From NCBI GenBank assembly GCA_018105865.1, contig CM030859.1, forward strand, positions 1,451,001 to 1,515,000: a stretch of DNA of 64,000 nt, in the 5' to 3' direction. The stretch's first letter is position 1. Each line of letters begins with the position of its first letter. The notes under the pieces are model-generated. The model saw only the letters and a list, made by a program, of their open reading frames with translations, was not told the DNA's origin and did not search any database. This DNA comes from Metaphire vulgaris. Taxonomy: Eukaryota > Annelida > Clitellata > Crassiclitellata > Megascolecidae. Made by a program: the position numbers and the translations under genes. Positions 47,191 through 60,050 of the stretch are shown in pieces.

Positions 47191-48218
47191 TGCGACTCGC
47201 CGTTCAGAATATCTGCCGTGGTGGGGGTGGGGGTGGGGATGGGTGATGTCGGCGGCGGCGGCGGCAGCAGGTGGAACAAAGTGGGGGGCTCACCCGTGGG
47301 AGTCGTAGCGGCCGACAGGTGTCCGTTCCGGTTGTTGGCGCGACCGTTGACGGACAGTCCCAGCCCGCCGGGTCCTGGGCAGATCGACGGGGTCGACGGG
47401 CCGCCGGACAGCCGAGGATTCGAGACGTTCATGCGCGATGAGACCCGATAGATGCGCGAGTAGATGACGACCATGATGACGAGGGGCAGGTAGAAGGCCC
47501 CGATGGTGGCGAAGAACTGGTAGCCCTTCTCCTGGCTAACCATGCACTCGTTCGGCTGCCGAGCCTGCTTCCAGCCGAACAGCGGCGGGATGCTGATGAC
47601 GGCCGACACGATCCAGACGAGTCCGATCATGAGGAACATCCGGACGGGGGTCCGGTTCATGGCGTAGTCGAACGGTTTCGTGATGGCCAGGTAGCGGTCG
47701 ATGCTGATGACGCAGATGTTCAGTATCGACGCGGTGCAGAACAGGACGTCGATCGACGTCCAGAAGTCGCACAGCGCCTCGCCGACGCTCCACTGTCCGG
47801 TCACCTCGTACAGGACGGCGAACGGCATGTCGAGGGCGCCGACCAGCAGGTCGGAGATCGCCAGGGACACGATCAGGAGGTTCGACGGGGTTCGCAACCG
47901 GCGCGTGATCGCCACGGCGCCGCAGATGAGACCGTTGCCGAGGACGGTTCCGACGATGATGACGGTACAGGCGAAAACCGTAAACGCCGCACGGACGCCG
48001 AACACGAAGTCCCTGCCGTCCGCTTCCGGTGTAGTCGTCGCCGCACTTCCGTTTCCGGTGACGTTGTCGTCGTCGTCGTTTTTGGACGAGATGTTGACGT
48101 AGAAGACGGAATGAACGGGATCCGATAGGAAGAGGAGCAGCGAGGAGTACAGGTTCGTACACGGCGCGGCAGGGTCTGAGATCGTCGACGTTTCGTACGC
48201 ATCGCCCGTTACCCTCAT
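46152..48218 (-). CDS. Serotonin-type G-protein-coupled receptor (5-HT7/5-HT1-like), intronless
   Basis: This is a 688-residue class A receptor of the plasma membrane. The extracellular N-terminus has three sequons (N-I-S, N-V-T, N-G-S). TM1 is about 78-103 with G-N, TM2 has S-D-L-L-V-G. The amine-anchoring D157 (3.32) lies 18 residues before R175 of D-R-Y. C150 and C225 form the expected disulphide. TM5 has T238 and A241 (5.43 and 5.46); Ala at 5.46 favours serotonin over catecholamine or octopamine receptors. TM6 carries C-W-L-P-F-F and TM7 W459-L-G-Y and N468-P-V-I-Y. C489 and C491 may be palmitoylated. The third intracellular loop (about 262-412) is very long and holds poly-Pro; the C-tail holds poly-Ala and poly-Ser/Glu. 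P-P-L-F-G-W and C-x-V-S-Q-x-x-G-Y resemble 5-HT7 and 5-HT5, whereas the R-C-x-N-x-N C-tail resembles insect 5-HT1. The ATG is the first Met after an in-frame TAG 36 nt upstream (48252-48254). Confidence 0.95.
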
Positions 48219-48254
48219 ATCAAGATTTAACGCATCGTTTGAGCAGTTTATCTA

Positions 48255-48338
48255 GCGCCGCTATATTCGCTCCGGGGTGTCGTCGTCGTTCGAGTTAAAG
48301 CATACATCCGAGGTGTCTCGCTATGCGATTGAGACGAC

Positions 48339-48385
<47 letters not shown>

Positions 48386-48575
48386 TGATGATGATGATGA
48401 TGATGATGATGGTTCGGTCGCTGAAGCTTCGGTCGAGAAGAGCTGCTCAGAATCGAACGGATATCGTCGGAGCTTCCAATCAAATCGATCGACCAGTACG
48501 TGTCTGTCGTCTGCTAGGCGGAAGGTTTGGCGCCGAAACGCAGACGTCGACGCCGGCGACGAGAGAGAGCGAGAG

Positions 48576-48632
<57 letters not shown>

Positions 48633-48810
48633 AAGAAAGAAAGAAAGAGAGGCGGAGATATATAGAGAGATACAGCGATAGAGAGAGAGATCGAAGTAGA
48701 GAGAGGGGGAGAGAACAGACAGAGAGAAAGTGAGAGAGAGAGATACAGAGAGAGACAGAGGGATAGATACACAGAGAGAGAGACTGAGAGAGACGGAAAC
48801 GGAGTAGAGA
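48255..48810. repeat. 5' flank of the receptor: (ACG)n, (ATG)n, (GA)n, (GAAA)n
   Basis: ACG triplets at 48328-48383 turn into ATG triplets to 48411. GA dinucleotides and GAAA tetramers occupy 48560-48800. The unique part between them (48412-48555) is GC-rich and could hold the promoter or a 5' UTR exon, but no element can be named. Confidence 0.75.
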
Positions 48811-48849
48811 AGGACTAAGTCGTCTGCTTGAAGGCCGCCAACCGATCGC

Positions 48850-49577
48850 AGAACACAGACAGACGAACGATCACGTGATCTCTGGACCGATGCGCCGAGC
48901 AGCTGGTCGGTCGCCGGTTTCAGGTGTCTGGTCGATTTAGTATGCGAGTTACTCTCCCATCCATCATCATCATCATCATCATCACCACCGCTACCACGGG
49001 CCCGTGCCGCATATACGCCTCGAAGCGTAACCGAGAATTAAAGGCTTGCCTTTCCCTTTCAATTGAACATCCGCAGCCTTCTCTCTGTTTCCGCGACAGA
49101 TAATTCTGCAACATAAAAGAATTAATTACATATTAACACGCCCCTCCGCCCCGCCCCCGCTCCGCCCCCCGCCCCGCCCCCCCCCCGCCCCCGCCCCCTT
49201 ATGTACCGTTCGCGCGTTGTTATTCCGCCAAAACCCAAGCTAAACGCATTATCGCGGCGGCGCAAAAAAATTCGCCGTATGCATAACGAATAAACGCCGG
49301 TCTCTTCTTCTGCATTACAATGAGAAATTCCACCTTTTCCGGCGATTATAAATGGGGTGGACGGGGGTGTGGGGGGGGGGGGTTGGAGGAGTCTCGTGCC
49401 TCCTCGCGCGTCGTCGAATTTTGACTTTTTAAAAAGCCTCCCCTTCCGGATTGGTTTCATCAAGGGCGACGCAGCGCGTGGTAAGTCTTCGATTCGTCGC
49501 GGTCTCGAATTGCCCGTCGACAGGAAGAGGCCTGGAAATGATTGAACGTACATTAACCCAGAGGGAAGTGGCCCAGA
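48850..49577. other. GC-rich intergenic sequence, no gene seen
   Basis: Contains an (ATC)n run at 48961-48984 and a C-rich stretch at 49138-49200 (CCCCGCCCC type). Open frames are low-complexity only. Confidence 0.5.
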
Positions 49578-49882
49578 CAGTGGCGGTTCCACGTGGGGGA
49601 TGAGTGGGGATGCATCCCCCCCCCCCCAACCGGACTTTTGGAGTTACTTTTTTGCTTGTGAAAACCTATTTTTGGGTAAAAGTCTAGTAAAATTTACTGG
49701 GTAGGACCTTTTTTGCTTGTCAACCTATTTTTCGGTAAAAGCGTAATAAAATTAGGGATAAGATTCTCTTTCTCAGTCTTTTTTGGCAAAGTTTATTGAT
49801 TTTTTCCCTTCTATTTTCATCTTCGCCAAGTTTCTATGAATTCATTCATCTCCCCCACCAAGAAATCCTGGAACCGCCACTG
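49578..49882. mobile_element. hAT-like MITE, family C
   Basis: Starts CAGTGGCGGTTCCACG and ends CTGGAACCGCCACTG. Flanks GGCCCAGA and GGCCTAGG match partly. Two TTTTTTGCTTGT motifs about 50 bp apart. Confidence 0.82.
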
Positions 49883-50544
49883 GGCCTAGGTCCGCACTTC
49901 GAATACGAATCACACGTTGTATCCGTCGAGTACTATGAAACCCTTTTTTGAGCATCACATTCAATTGCCGGGTGTCAGGGATATTTTTTACACCCCCTAA
50001 CACCCCTAAACCCCCAACAGCCCAACTGGAGGGGCAACGCGTTGTGACGTCATTTTTTAGGGGTCGGACTTTTTGTGACGAGGAGAGGGGTGGGTAAAAA
50101 AACTGCAAAAATTGCGTGACGTCATTTATGGACGGCCCCTAAGTACACTTTATGTTGGAACTTTGGTCTGAGTAAATCGCTGCTGAAGAGGCCTTATGCT
50201 AAATTGACCCGTTGCGACTGTTTTAAAGACTAAAAATCCGGCGTATTTGATTCTTCAAATCGCTCGTAACAGAGACCAGAGATCATCTTCGCTACGACAG
50301 TCAAATGCCCCCCTCCGAGAAGCCAAAGGAGGCGCAGGTGTGAGGAATCGCCTCACTGCCCCATCGATCGCGCCTCTCACGCGATCTCTCCTCGCCTCTG
50401 GAACACCTCGTTATCCTTACACCTGTACCGAGAAACGGGAGACCCCTTCGAATCCCAGCTGAGTAGATTAAAATAATTCTCCGTGTATTAAATGTGCAGA
50501 AAGCCACACGCAATCTAACTGGATCTGGCAGTTATTATGACATT

Positions 50545-50730
50545 GTATGCTGCGAAGTTTGTTGGTTTTTTTGTAGATTTAAGGACGAGAAGAGACAAAG
50601 AAGGAGATACGGGAACAAACCTACAAGAGGCCAAGAAGAGGACAAAGAATGAGATTACACAGCAAGACCATAATGCGGGAGGAAAAGTGATTCACAGACA
50701 GGGCAGATCCTACTGAATCACCAGTAATCC

Positions 50731-50808
<78 letters not shown>

Positions 50809-50830
50809 TATTATCATCATCATTATCATA
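50545..50830 (+). repeat. SINE-like family C copy with (ATT)n/(ATC)n tail
   Basis: AGACAAAGAAGGAGATACGG, GAGATTACACAGCAAGACC and CAGGGCAGATCCTACTG lead directly into (ATT)n at 50731-50778, then (ATC)n. Confidence 0.75.
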
Positions 50831-51544
50831 TATCAATGCATTACCGGTATATTGCTATTATTTTGCGCTATTTATCACTCGACTTTATAACGTATGAAAG
50901 ATGCCGTTTCGAAGCATGACAAATTATGATCAATCATTCAATCAATCAGTTACTCAATCAATCAATCAATCAATCAACTAGTCAGTGAATCGCTTGGCTG
51001 GTCGCTCAGTAGCTTAAATCTATTACTTATGCAAAATCAATAAAGAAAAATTAGAATAGCTTATTTAATGGAATTCTTTACATTATTGAGATATTTCAAA
51101 TATAATCATTACTATACCGATGAAGCCTTAGAGTAGAAGCTTTCCCAAATGTTGAATCTAAGAAATTATACAATACAATACACTCTGGTAATTCATATTA
51201 ATTAACACGTGTCGTATACCGATCGCTATATAAAATGTCCGTGACTACTTGTAAATATTTATTTTATAGTTTTCCGTGTTAAAGCGTCAAACCACAGATA
51301 CTATATCATCACGAGGTATATCCTAAAACTGTTTGACCCAGCTTAATTTCTCTCCGCAATCTGCAGATGCCACCACGGGGCTCCGTCCACCTTTAAAATG
51401 CAATCTTTGTACAATTTCACGAATGCAACCTTGGCGTTCGGCTGGCGAGAGTAGCCGCGAGACAGTGGGGCGAGAAGAAGAAAAAGACACCGATCAATGA
51501 TAGGTTGCCATACGCATTAGGTCACAACATCGGCCGACGACGAT

Positions 51545-51546
51545 AC

Positions 51547-51585
<39 letters not shown>

Positions 51586-51625
51586 GATACTGACTGTGAT
51601 ACTGACGACACTGTCAGTATCACAG
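51545..51625. repeat. (TCTG)n with an adjoining inverted ACTGTCAGT segment
   Basis: Ten TCTG units, then GATACTGACTGTGATACTGAC and its complement GTCAGTATCACAGACAGAC, which can form a hairpin. Confidence 0.88.
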
Positions 51626-51769
51626 ACAGACGGGGTTCGCATTTATCATCTGCGAATGTTATTCGCTCGCAGTCGGTCTTGTTAGTAAACTCCACCGGAG
51701 TGCTTATTTCGGAAGAACCGTTAGCAAAAGTTACTGGGCTCACTACACGCGACCGCTCCACCCCCCCCC

Positions 51770-51961
51770 CAGTGTTTAATCTAGACTCCGGGACTCCGGC
51801 GGGGAAACTGAAAAGCCGGGGGGGAACTGACAAAGCCGGAGGGGAATTCTGCTAGGGGCCACTGTTAGTCCATGTATAGTATTCCAAAATTTCCGGGGAG
51901 GAATTTGAAATTTCCGGGGGAAGGGCAACTTTCCCCCGGAAACTGCCTAGATTAAACACTG
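51770..51961. mobile_element. hAT-like MITE, family I
   Basis: Starts CAGTGTTTAATCTAGACTCC and ends CTAGATTAAACACTG. Flanks are C-rich (CCACCCCC-like), so the target duplication is ambiguous. Confidence 0.82.
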
Positions 51962-52308
51962 CCACCCCCAATAAAATATCAAAAGTTAAGATGTAATCGG
52001 TTCTAAATAAAATGCCAAGAGATCTGGTCCATCCGGTTATATTTTTTCATAGTCTGCCCTGCTGTTCCCCACTTTGCCCCCACCCTCCCCACGCTGTCCG
52101 ATCTCTGGAATTGTGGGCGCAAACACGACCCATGTCCTCATGATGTCCTGACATGGGTATTTTCTGGAGAGGTCATGATGTCCTAAATGCTGTGGACATA
52201 AGTGTTTTGTTTGCTTAGAAAATGCTAGAAAGGTCATCACTAGTTTTATCTGCTTCTTTGCTTATTTAACGTTTTAAAAAGTCTGACCAGCAAAACAATT
52301 GCCCCGAC

Positions 52309-52474
52309 CAGGGGCGTAGCGACTGGGGGTATATCGGTACATATATACCCATCCCCAAAATCAGTCTTCCTTAATGTGTTATGTGTTTTTTAAGATTTTA
52401 AAAGTTTCGAAAGATTTATACCCCCCCCCCATTCACATTATATTCCCACAATCAAATTCCTGGCTACGCCCCTG
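52309..52474. mobile_element. hAT-like MITE, family D
   Basis: Starts CAGGGGCGTAGCGACTGG and ends TGGCTACGCCCCTG. Flanks GCCCCGAC and ACCCCGGC match at 6 of 8. Confidence 0.82.
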
Positions 52475-52489
52475 ACCCCGGCCAGTGTG

Positions 52490-54185
52490 TTTTGTGTTGA
52501 GAAATTAGGATCGTTTTTGCTGACCAGGTTTGCTCCACTCTCTGGAATTGACTTTGCCCGGTTGGTCACTATAAGCTTCAGCTATAGCTATTTCAACGGC
52601 AGATTAAGCCCCTGTCGGAACAAGCAGCTACTACGGCACATACGTGATCATGTAACGGAGTTATACATAATTATGTACAGTACTCTGTAATTCTATATAA
52701 TTATAGTTTTACCTGTTTGAGCCGCAAAAATAGCAGCAAAGCCAAACGGAAAATAGCCAGACAAACAACCAGTCAGTCAGACAGACAGACAGGCACAAGC
52801 AGAGGGTGAGAGAGAGGAAAGCACCGTAAAGCAAGGTTGATTTGTGCCCCAGTAAATCAACAGTATTTTGTTTTCGTGTTTGGCATCTTATCTCTTTGCA
52901 ACTACAGTGATACCAGTTTAAGGCACCCAACCGAATTATTCTACAGACCGGTAAAGGAGAGACATGTTGGTTTCAAAGACGTAGAAGTCAGGTATTGAAG
53001 AAGCTGTAGCCAGTAAATTTGTGGCATGCAACCACTGGTTTTTTTCTTAGCAAGCTGTACAAATCCTTTGATGTTGTCACTCCCCATTGTCTGGATTTGA
53101 CAATATCCCTTGCTGCTAGGGCGTAACAAGGGCGCCCATGGCAGGAGTGTCAAATCTTTAGTTATTAACAAATCATGGTATTTTATTGACAAAAAGGATT
53201 AAAACCACAGATGCACTTTTCTTGCTTTTACTTTGATGCGAACTGGTCTATGACGTGCCTCTCAAAGTCAGTTTTCTCAGTTCCTTCTCTTTCTACGCTG
53301 AGCAGAGAGCAGGATCACAGAGTTTTCTTAAGCTTCTTCAAGTGGCACCCAGGGAATCTGCCCATACCTGCCAAGGCAAACCTCATGCCCTTGGTAACTA
53401 TCGCTATACAGTATTTATAATAGTTTGTAGTTTCATAATCAGTTTAAAGATTGGTTTTTAAAAACTCATTGAATTTTTAAAATTCCATCCAGTTTTTTCA
53501 ATATATTTTCCTTTATCTGTACTACAGCCACATCAAAAAGGCCTACTCAACTTTAATATTGGGGTTTAGACTGTCTAAAATCCAATATTTATTAACATTT
53601 GAACATCAGTCGACCTATTATACTCAACGATAGTTTTCAACTAATTAAAAAATCAAAAGTATTTCTCAGGGGCGCATCCAGGAATTTAGTTGTGGGAATT
53701 CCTGTCTCATTCCCCGTTCTGCCCTACCCCCTTCACATAAATCGCTGAAATCACTGAAAGCGAAAGAAACTCGCTTATTTTTGCGTCTTTATAACTTATC
53801 GACTTTACGCCATAATGGAAAGTAATCATTCAAATTTTTCTGGAGGGTTTGGGGTCAGGTAGCCATGTGCTTCCCCCATAGCTGCGCCTATGTTTTTATG
53901 CTTGCTTGTTGATTGCATTTCGTAATGGAAATGGGTTTTTTAAACGTGGCGAGTCCACAACAGATAGTAAAATATGGTGGTATACCTATCTTCGTTAAGA
54001 TTAATTTAGCGTTATACACACACGAACTGCAGACTGAGAAGAATGAATAATTATTTGTTACCTCTAGAAATCTTTCAAATTTATTTCCGCCAACCGTAGA
54101 TAATTTATAAACAGAACTTGGAAATATACTTTAAGTGGAGAAAATATATCTCTGCAAGTGATTCTTGACATGGACCAACCAATCA
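52490..54185. other. Low-repeat stretch, no gene supported
   Basis: The least repetitive part of the right half. Short open frames of 60-85 codons occur on both strands (for example 52941-53192 minus and 53211-53420 plus). None shows a recognisable domain, convincing splice partners or exon-like base composition. Confidence 0.45.
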
Positions 54186-54193
54186 TAATTCAG

Positions 54194-54462
54194 CAGTGGC
54201 GTAGCCAAGGGGGGAGTTTGGGTGCTAAACCACCCACCCCTTGGGCGGCGAGGAAAATTTTTTAATGCGTTTCCATGCATTTTTTAAATTTTCGGACGCG
54301 ATTTTGAGGGTAAAACCCCCTCCTTGGCACTGCTGCCCAACATTTTTAGAGCGCTTTTGACGGCCTTTTTGCTTGTCAAGATTTATCGATAGTTGGTGTC
54401 ACTTGGTGACGGTCAAAAGTCAAAACCAAACTTTCCTTCCGGAAGTCCTGGCTACGCCACTG
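54194..54462. mobile_element. hAT-like MITE, family B
   Basis: Starts CAGTGGCGTAGCCAAGG and ends CTGGCTACGCCACTG. Perfect 8-bp target duplication TAATTCAG at 54186-54193 and 54463-54470. Contains CCTTTTTGCTTGTCAAG. Confidence 0.93.
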
Positions 54463-55460
54463 TAATTCAGAATCAACCCAGTCCACGAAAGAAGTGACAC
54501 GGCTACTTGAAACAGCCCAATCCAACACACCGCAATACATTACAATTTCTCAAAACATGGCTTATTTTCTTGCCCAACCCATCGTAAAAATAGAGATTTC
54601 TGATCCTACCCAACCCATGTCCGTGTATGCAATGCAATGTAATATAATGTGGCATTTGTATAGCGCCTCTTCCATTTCTACTCAGAGGCGCTCCTAGCAT
54701 TGGAGTCGCAGGGTAAAGTAGTGAGACTTTAGCTTTCGCATTGATCAGAGCGAGGGAGTAAGAAGTGATTCCCGAATGGATGGGTTCAAGGCATTCCAGA
54801 GGAGGGTCCAGTCACTGCAAAAGCCCGACGCCGAGTAAGAGCAGTATGAGCGATTCGACTCTGTTGCCTGTTAACCTGGCGCTTTAGTATCTTAAATTTT
54901 GCAAGAATTACTTTCCAGTAAATGTCAGAAATAAATTCTTATCGCAATCTCAAACTTTAACTCCAAAAATAAACCTAAATCAAGGATTTAAATCTTCTAT
55001 ATAAGACTTCTACGTTGCTTTATACGTTTATTTTCAAAATTTCCATCACTTATCTACTATGTATTACCCGCAATATTACACAGAATTTATGCTTCAAACC
55101 GGTACACAATATAGGGTTACGCCCAGGGTGCGATTTGTGACCTGGAGCAGTGGGGGGGGGGATATGTCGAGCTTGGGAGGATGTAGTTGTTGGAAACTGT
55201 AGCAGTGGAGGGATGTAGTGGTGGGGATGTAGCAGTAGGGGGGGATGCAGTTGGGCAGTGGGGAGATTCTTCCCTTCCCCTCCCCGCAAATAGCGCCCTG
55301 GTTACGCCGATGTTAAAATTTAATTCCCATTTGTAACAGTGGCGCAGCCAAAGTTCTCGGAATAGGGGGACACATTGGCATTTTCGAGTAAAAATTCTAC
55401 AAGCAAGAAAAACGGAGGCTCTTGGCACATTCACGTAATATTCTCTTCGATCATCCTGCC

Positions 55461-55655
55461 CATGGGCGTCCGGAGGGGAGTGTAAGGGGGTGAAATTGCA
55501 CCCCCTAGAAACATTGTGGAGTTATGAAAAAAGTAAAATTACTTGCTTCTTTCGTCACAAAACCTTGTTTTGCACCCCCTGGAAATTGTTTGTAACTTCT
55601 TTTGTCACAAGACCCTGCTTTGCACCCCCTGGAAAAATTTCTGCGGACGCCCATG
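55461..55655. mobile_element. hAT-like MITE, family E (inverted)
   Basis: Starts CATGGGCGTCCGGAGGG and ends TGCGGACGCCCATG. Perfect 8-bp target duplication ATCCTGCC at 55453-55460 and 55656-55663. Confidence 0.92.
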
Positions 55656-56857
55656 ATCCTGCCTACCTCTCCGCCCCCTCCCCAAATACTTTTCCGCGGT
55701 TTTGCACAAACCCTACGACTAGTCCCAACCAGAATAGAAGTTCCGGCCCGACCGCCCCCCCCCCGCCCCCACCGTCGTTACACCAATGGTGACTTAAGAT
55801 GTCAGTCTACGTAAAGAAAGACCGGGGGAGTCAGATTCGAGCGTTAAATTGGTCGAAACTGGAATAAACCCGACTGCAGGGTAATCCATTATTGTTATCG
55901 TCATGGTCAAAATGACAATTGACGGACGTAGATAGCGACCCGAATCAGGTCAGAGGGGTCAAGTTCAAATCAAGGCCTCGGTGCAAAAATTATTGCGTAC
56001 GCGAGCATTGGCACAGTCAAGAGTCCATAATAGGGGGGGGCACCTCGAAATTTTGTCCTGTCCAAAAGTCTTGACGAGCAAAAAACCTAGTCGTCTCAAA
56101 CGCTTTAAAGTCTGCTGTCTGGACGGCACCCGTGCTGGATGGCACCCCAGACCCCCATACTAGCCTACCCAAATATTAAACTTTAAATCCGCCTATTATG
56201 CGCTCCATAATTAATAAATGTTTCGTTACTGCGTCGTTACACAGTGGCGTGGCTAGAATTGTTAGGCCCTAATGCAAAAATTATTAATGTGTCTGGTGCG
56301 TTTTCCTCGATCTAATACAAGGAAGCCTAGATTTATTTAGGCCTCCATGATCTAATACTACCCCAAACCCTCATCAACCCCCAACGCCCCTATTACTCAC
56401 CGGTTTTCGACGAATCTCATGATCGGTCCCGATCCGAACATGAGGGTCCCCCGTGGACACGCCAATGGGCACGCTTGCGACTATTGCTGTTGTTTTGAAA
56501 ATCGAAAACCATCTCCTCAGTGGTTGGCTGGATTTGAGTCAAGTAACAGACCAGATCACAGGTCACGTGTAAAAGAATTCTCTTTTAATTGTTCAGAATG
56601 GAAACAAATTCCCTCTACCCCCACTCTCGCTTGTTCGTCTCGTTCTGTGAAAATATCTAAAGACTCCTTGCGCCAAGTTAAATACGAACATAAAGAAAAA
56701 ATATTCCCATTCTTAAATGAATTATTTCAGATATTTAACTGAATTATTATAGTTATCACTGCTACACGAACACGGGTTTAAGCCGAGACCCAGCTTCAAA
56801 CCGTTCACCTTATAAGCCTTCCAAAAAGTGTTCGATTTTAAAGTTTAATATTAATAA

Positions 56858-57105
<248 letters not shown>

Positions 57106-57243
57106 CTGGACTTTTAAGTGGTTAATATGGTTGTGTGAAAAGTTTAGGAATTTGATCCTCAAATCCTCAGCAGGGGGTCCAAAGTTTGAGATTTAGCGCC
57201 AGAATCCTCAAATCATCAGCGTTTGGTTCTGGGAGCGGCCTCC

Positions 57244-57432
57244 CAGTGTTTAATCTAGACTCCTGGACTCCGGAGGGGAAACTGAAAAAGCCGGGGGGAA
57301 GTGACAAAGCCGGGGGAATTCTGCTAGAGGCCGCTGTTAGTCCATGTAGTTTTCCAAAATTTCCGGGAGGAAGGATTTGAAATTTTCGGGGAAGGGCAAT
57401 TCCCCTCTGGAAACGGCCCAGATTAAACACTG
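57244..57432. mobile_element. hAT-like MITE, family I
   Basis: Starts CAGTGTTTAATCTAGACTCC and ends CAGATTAAACACTG. Perfect 8-bp target duplication CGGCCTCC at 57236-57243 and 57433-57440. Confidence 0.92.
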
Positions 57433-57719
57433 CGGCCTCCGACCCCTGCTTTTGCGGAAAATCTCACACTTCACACCCAGCGCATATGTTGCTTCAATCT
57501 CTACAGATCTTCACATTTTTATCGCTAGTGTAGTACCAGGTTGGGGGAGGGAGAGGGGTTAACGCCCAAGATTGTCGATCCTCACTGGACAGGCCGACCT
57601 TAATCAGAGATTAACTCCCCCCCCTTCCAATAATCCTCCTGGTAAATAGAACGTACGTTGGTCTAAACCTTGTCTAAACGCAGAATTTAAAGTGGTAATG
57701 AAAATTAATGGGCACAGGA

Positions 57720-57720
<1 letters not shown>

Positions 57721-57777
<57 letters not shown>

Positions 57778-57786
57778 AGAGGAGAG

Positions 57787-57835
<49 letters not shown>

Positions 57836-57932
57836 TATAAAGAGAGAGAGAAAGAGAGAAAGAGAGAAAGAGAGAAAGAGAGAAAGAGAGAAAAGAGAGA
57901 GAGGGAGAGAGAGAGAGAGAGAGAGAGAAAAG
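57721..57932. repeat. (GA)n with GGAGAGGAG and GAAA variants
   Basis: A pure purine strand for about 210 bp except for one GATATAAAG interruption. Strong candidate for triplex-type structure. Confidence 0.95.
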
Positions 57933-58072
57933 CTGGAAGCCGTAGTTGTGAATAAATAATAATAAGACAGACGACTGTTATTCGACGTAATCGTTATCTG
58001 AGTCTCTGTTCTATTTCACTGCTTTTTCCAAACATCGTAACCTTTCTCCTCACCGATAGGATGGTGATAAAG

Positions 58073-58103
<31 letters not shown>

Positions 58104-58204
58104 CTAAGTTCACCTGTATTTTCCACTAACTGAAAGCGGTGTGCCTATAGAAGAAAATTAAGAAACGGTGATACGAGAAATCTTTTCTCGCTGTCCTTCT
58201 AGCT

Positions 58205-58263
58205 GTATCTTTGCTTGTCTCTCTGTTTGTCTTTTACTCTGTCTCTTTCTGTCTCTTTCTGTT

Positions 58264-58298
<35 letters not shown>

Positions 58299-58375
58299 TT
58301 GTCTCTGCCTCTCTATTTCTCTCTCTGTCGCTCTGTCTGTCTCTGTCTGTCTCAGTCTCTCTCTCCTTCTGCGTC
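58205..58375. repeat. (TCTG)n and CTCTGTCT tract
   Basis: TCTG/TTTG tetramers at 58255-58300, then mixed CTCTGT units. A (GTT)n run lies just upstream at 58072-58101. Confidence 0.93.
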
Positions 58376-58988
58376 TCTCTTGGATATCTCCGATTTCTTT
58401 AGCGCCAATCATTTGAACCTCGCAGTAACCTAAGACCGCTGAAAAAGACGCAGTTCTTCGACGGAACTCGGGTCTAGAGTCATTAGATCTGCGTCATGAA
58501 TTTAAATGACTAATTTTGACGCCGGAAAATTTCTCGACATCGGTCATCGACGCATCAGATAAGCATGACGTCACAATCCGATCAAAGTCACTGACCTGAC
58601 CTGACCTGACCTGATTGCAGATCTGGACCAGGTTATAAAATCATCGTTGAACCGAAACCCCTTGGCCGACATCTAAATGGAAACTTGCGCAATACCAGAA
58701 TAATAATTAGGCCAATTTATACGCCTGTGCTTAATTATAAAAATGGGGGCTACTAGGGACTGCGCCGTTGCAAAAAATTTGAATTCCGTCGGGTGGGTGG
58801 GTGGGTGGATGAGTGGGTGGGACAGTGAAAATCGACCCTTACGGGGGTCTTTCTCGGCCCCTTAACCCCCACAGAATCGTCTGATTCTATAGTATATGCT
58901 GTATGCATATACTATGTGCTGTGTTCGTGTTAAGAGATTTTGATTAGTCTCCGCGTGAGAAACGACTGAACACACGAACACTGTCGAC

Positions 58989-59317
58989 CAGTGGCGTAGC
59001 CAGGATTTCAGAAAGGGGGGGGGTTTGGTTCGAAAATCTCGACAAGCAAAGAAAGGTCATGCTCATCTTTCCTCTTGTACTTTTTCCCTTTGCAGACGTG
59101 CTGACAAGCAAACAAAGGTCGTCACCTTTCATCTTTACGCTCCATCATGCATAGCGCTTGGGAATTATTTTGGGTCGACGGCCAAGGGGGGGGGGGGTTG
59201 GCTTGACCCCCAAAACCGCGTCCGAAAATAAAAAATGTATGGAAACACATTTTAAATTTTTTTCGTCGACAGCCAAGGTGGTTTTTAACCCCATCACCCT
59301 CCTTGGCTACGCCACTG
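58989..59317. mobile_element. hAT-like MITE, family B
   Basis: Starts CAGTGGCGTAGCCAGG and ends TTGGCTACGCCACTG. Flanks CTGTCGAC and CTGTAGAC match at 7 of 8. Two GACAAGCAAASAAAGGTC motifs 61 bp apart. Confidence 0.9.
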
Positions 59318-59659
59318 CTGTAGACCTAACGGAAGGAATGCATTACGCGTTGTAATTATATAAAAAACGAACTTTAACAAGTTTATCACAAACTGAGAGA
59401 TCGAAAAAAAGCAGAAATCCAAATAGAAATATCAAGATGAAAGCAACAGCACATCGAAATGGTCCAGCAAGAGCATATATTATTATGTTCATTGCCACCG
59501 ATGCATCATTGGCTGAATCAAAAGAGTGTGTTGGTATTTTCGTATTATGATTAATGGCAAAGAGATTGCGTGATAGAGATCAGTGAAACTGTGGAAATTA
59601 TACAGAATCGACAAAAACACCTTCTAATGCCAACTTGCCTGTTTCCGGATAATATTGCT

Positions 59660-59661
59660 AC

Positions 59662-59723
<62 letters not shown>

Positions 59724-60050
59724 TCTGTCCGTCTCTCTGCTTCTCTGACCCGACGCATGGCAGGCTCTCTGTCTTTCTGTCTTCCTGTACACTTCTCTGT
59801 CTGCCGATCTACTTGTATGTCTGCCGATCTGTGAGTCTACCCGTGTGTCTGTCTGTCCGACCGTCCGTCTGTCTGTCTGTCTGTCTGTCTGTACACTTCT
59901 TTAACTGTATACATGGCAGTCTATCTGTCTGTCTTCCTGTAGGCCTACGTTTCTCTGACCGGACATCTGTCCGACTACTACTCTGTTGTCTGTCTGCCTG
60001 CCTGTCTGTCTAGCTGTCTGCCTGTCTAGCTGTGTCTGTTTGTCTAGACT
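59660..60050. repeat. Long imperfect (TCTG)n region
   Basis: TCTG arrays at 59661-59688, 59868-59891 and 59985-60040, joined by CT-rich text and partly duplicated modules (ACATGGCAGTCT/GCATGGCAGGCTCT). Confidence 0.9.

Noticed and set aside
46674..47451. Open frames of about 190 codons antisense to the receptor
   Set aside because: They are shadows of the GC-rich receptor coding strand and show no domain features.
47536..48162. 208-codon overlapping frame on the receptor strand
   Set aside because: Arg-rich out-of-frame translation of the receptor gene.
52941..53420. Possible small genes on both strands
   Set aside because: Frames of 70-85 codons without domains, splice support or exon-like composition; left as unannotated sequence.
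57692..57959. Glu/Arg repeat protein
   Set aside because: Pure translation of a GA dinucleotide tract.
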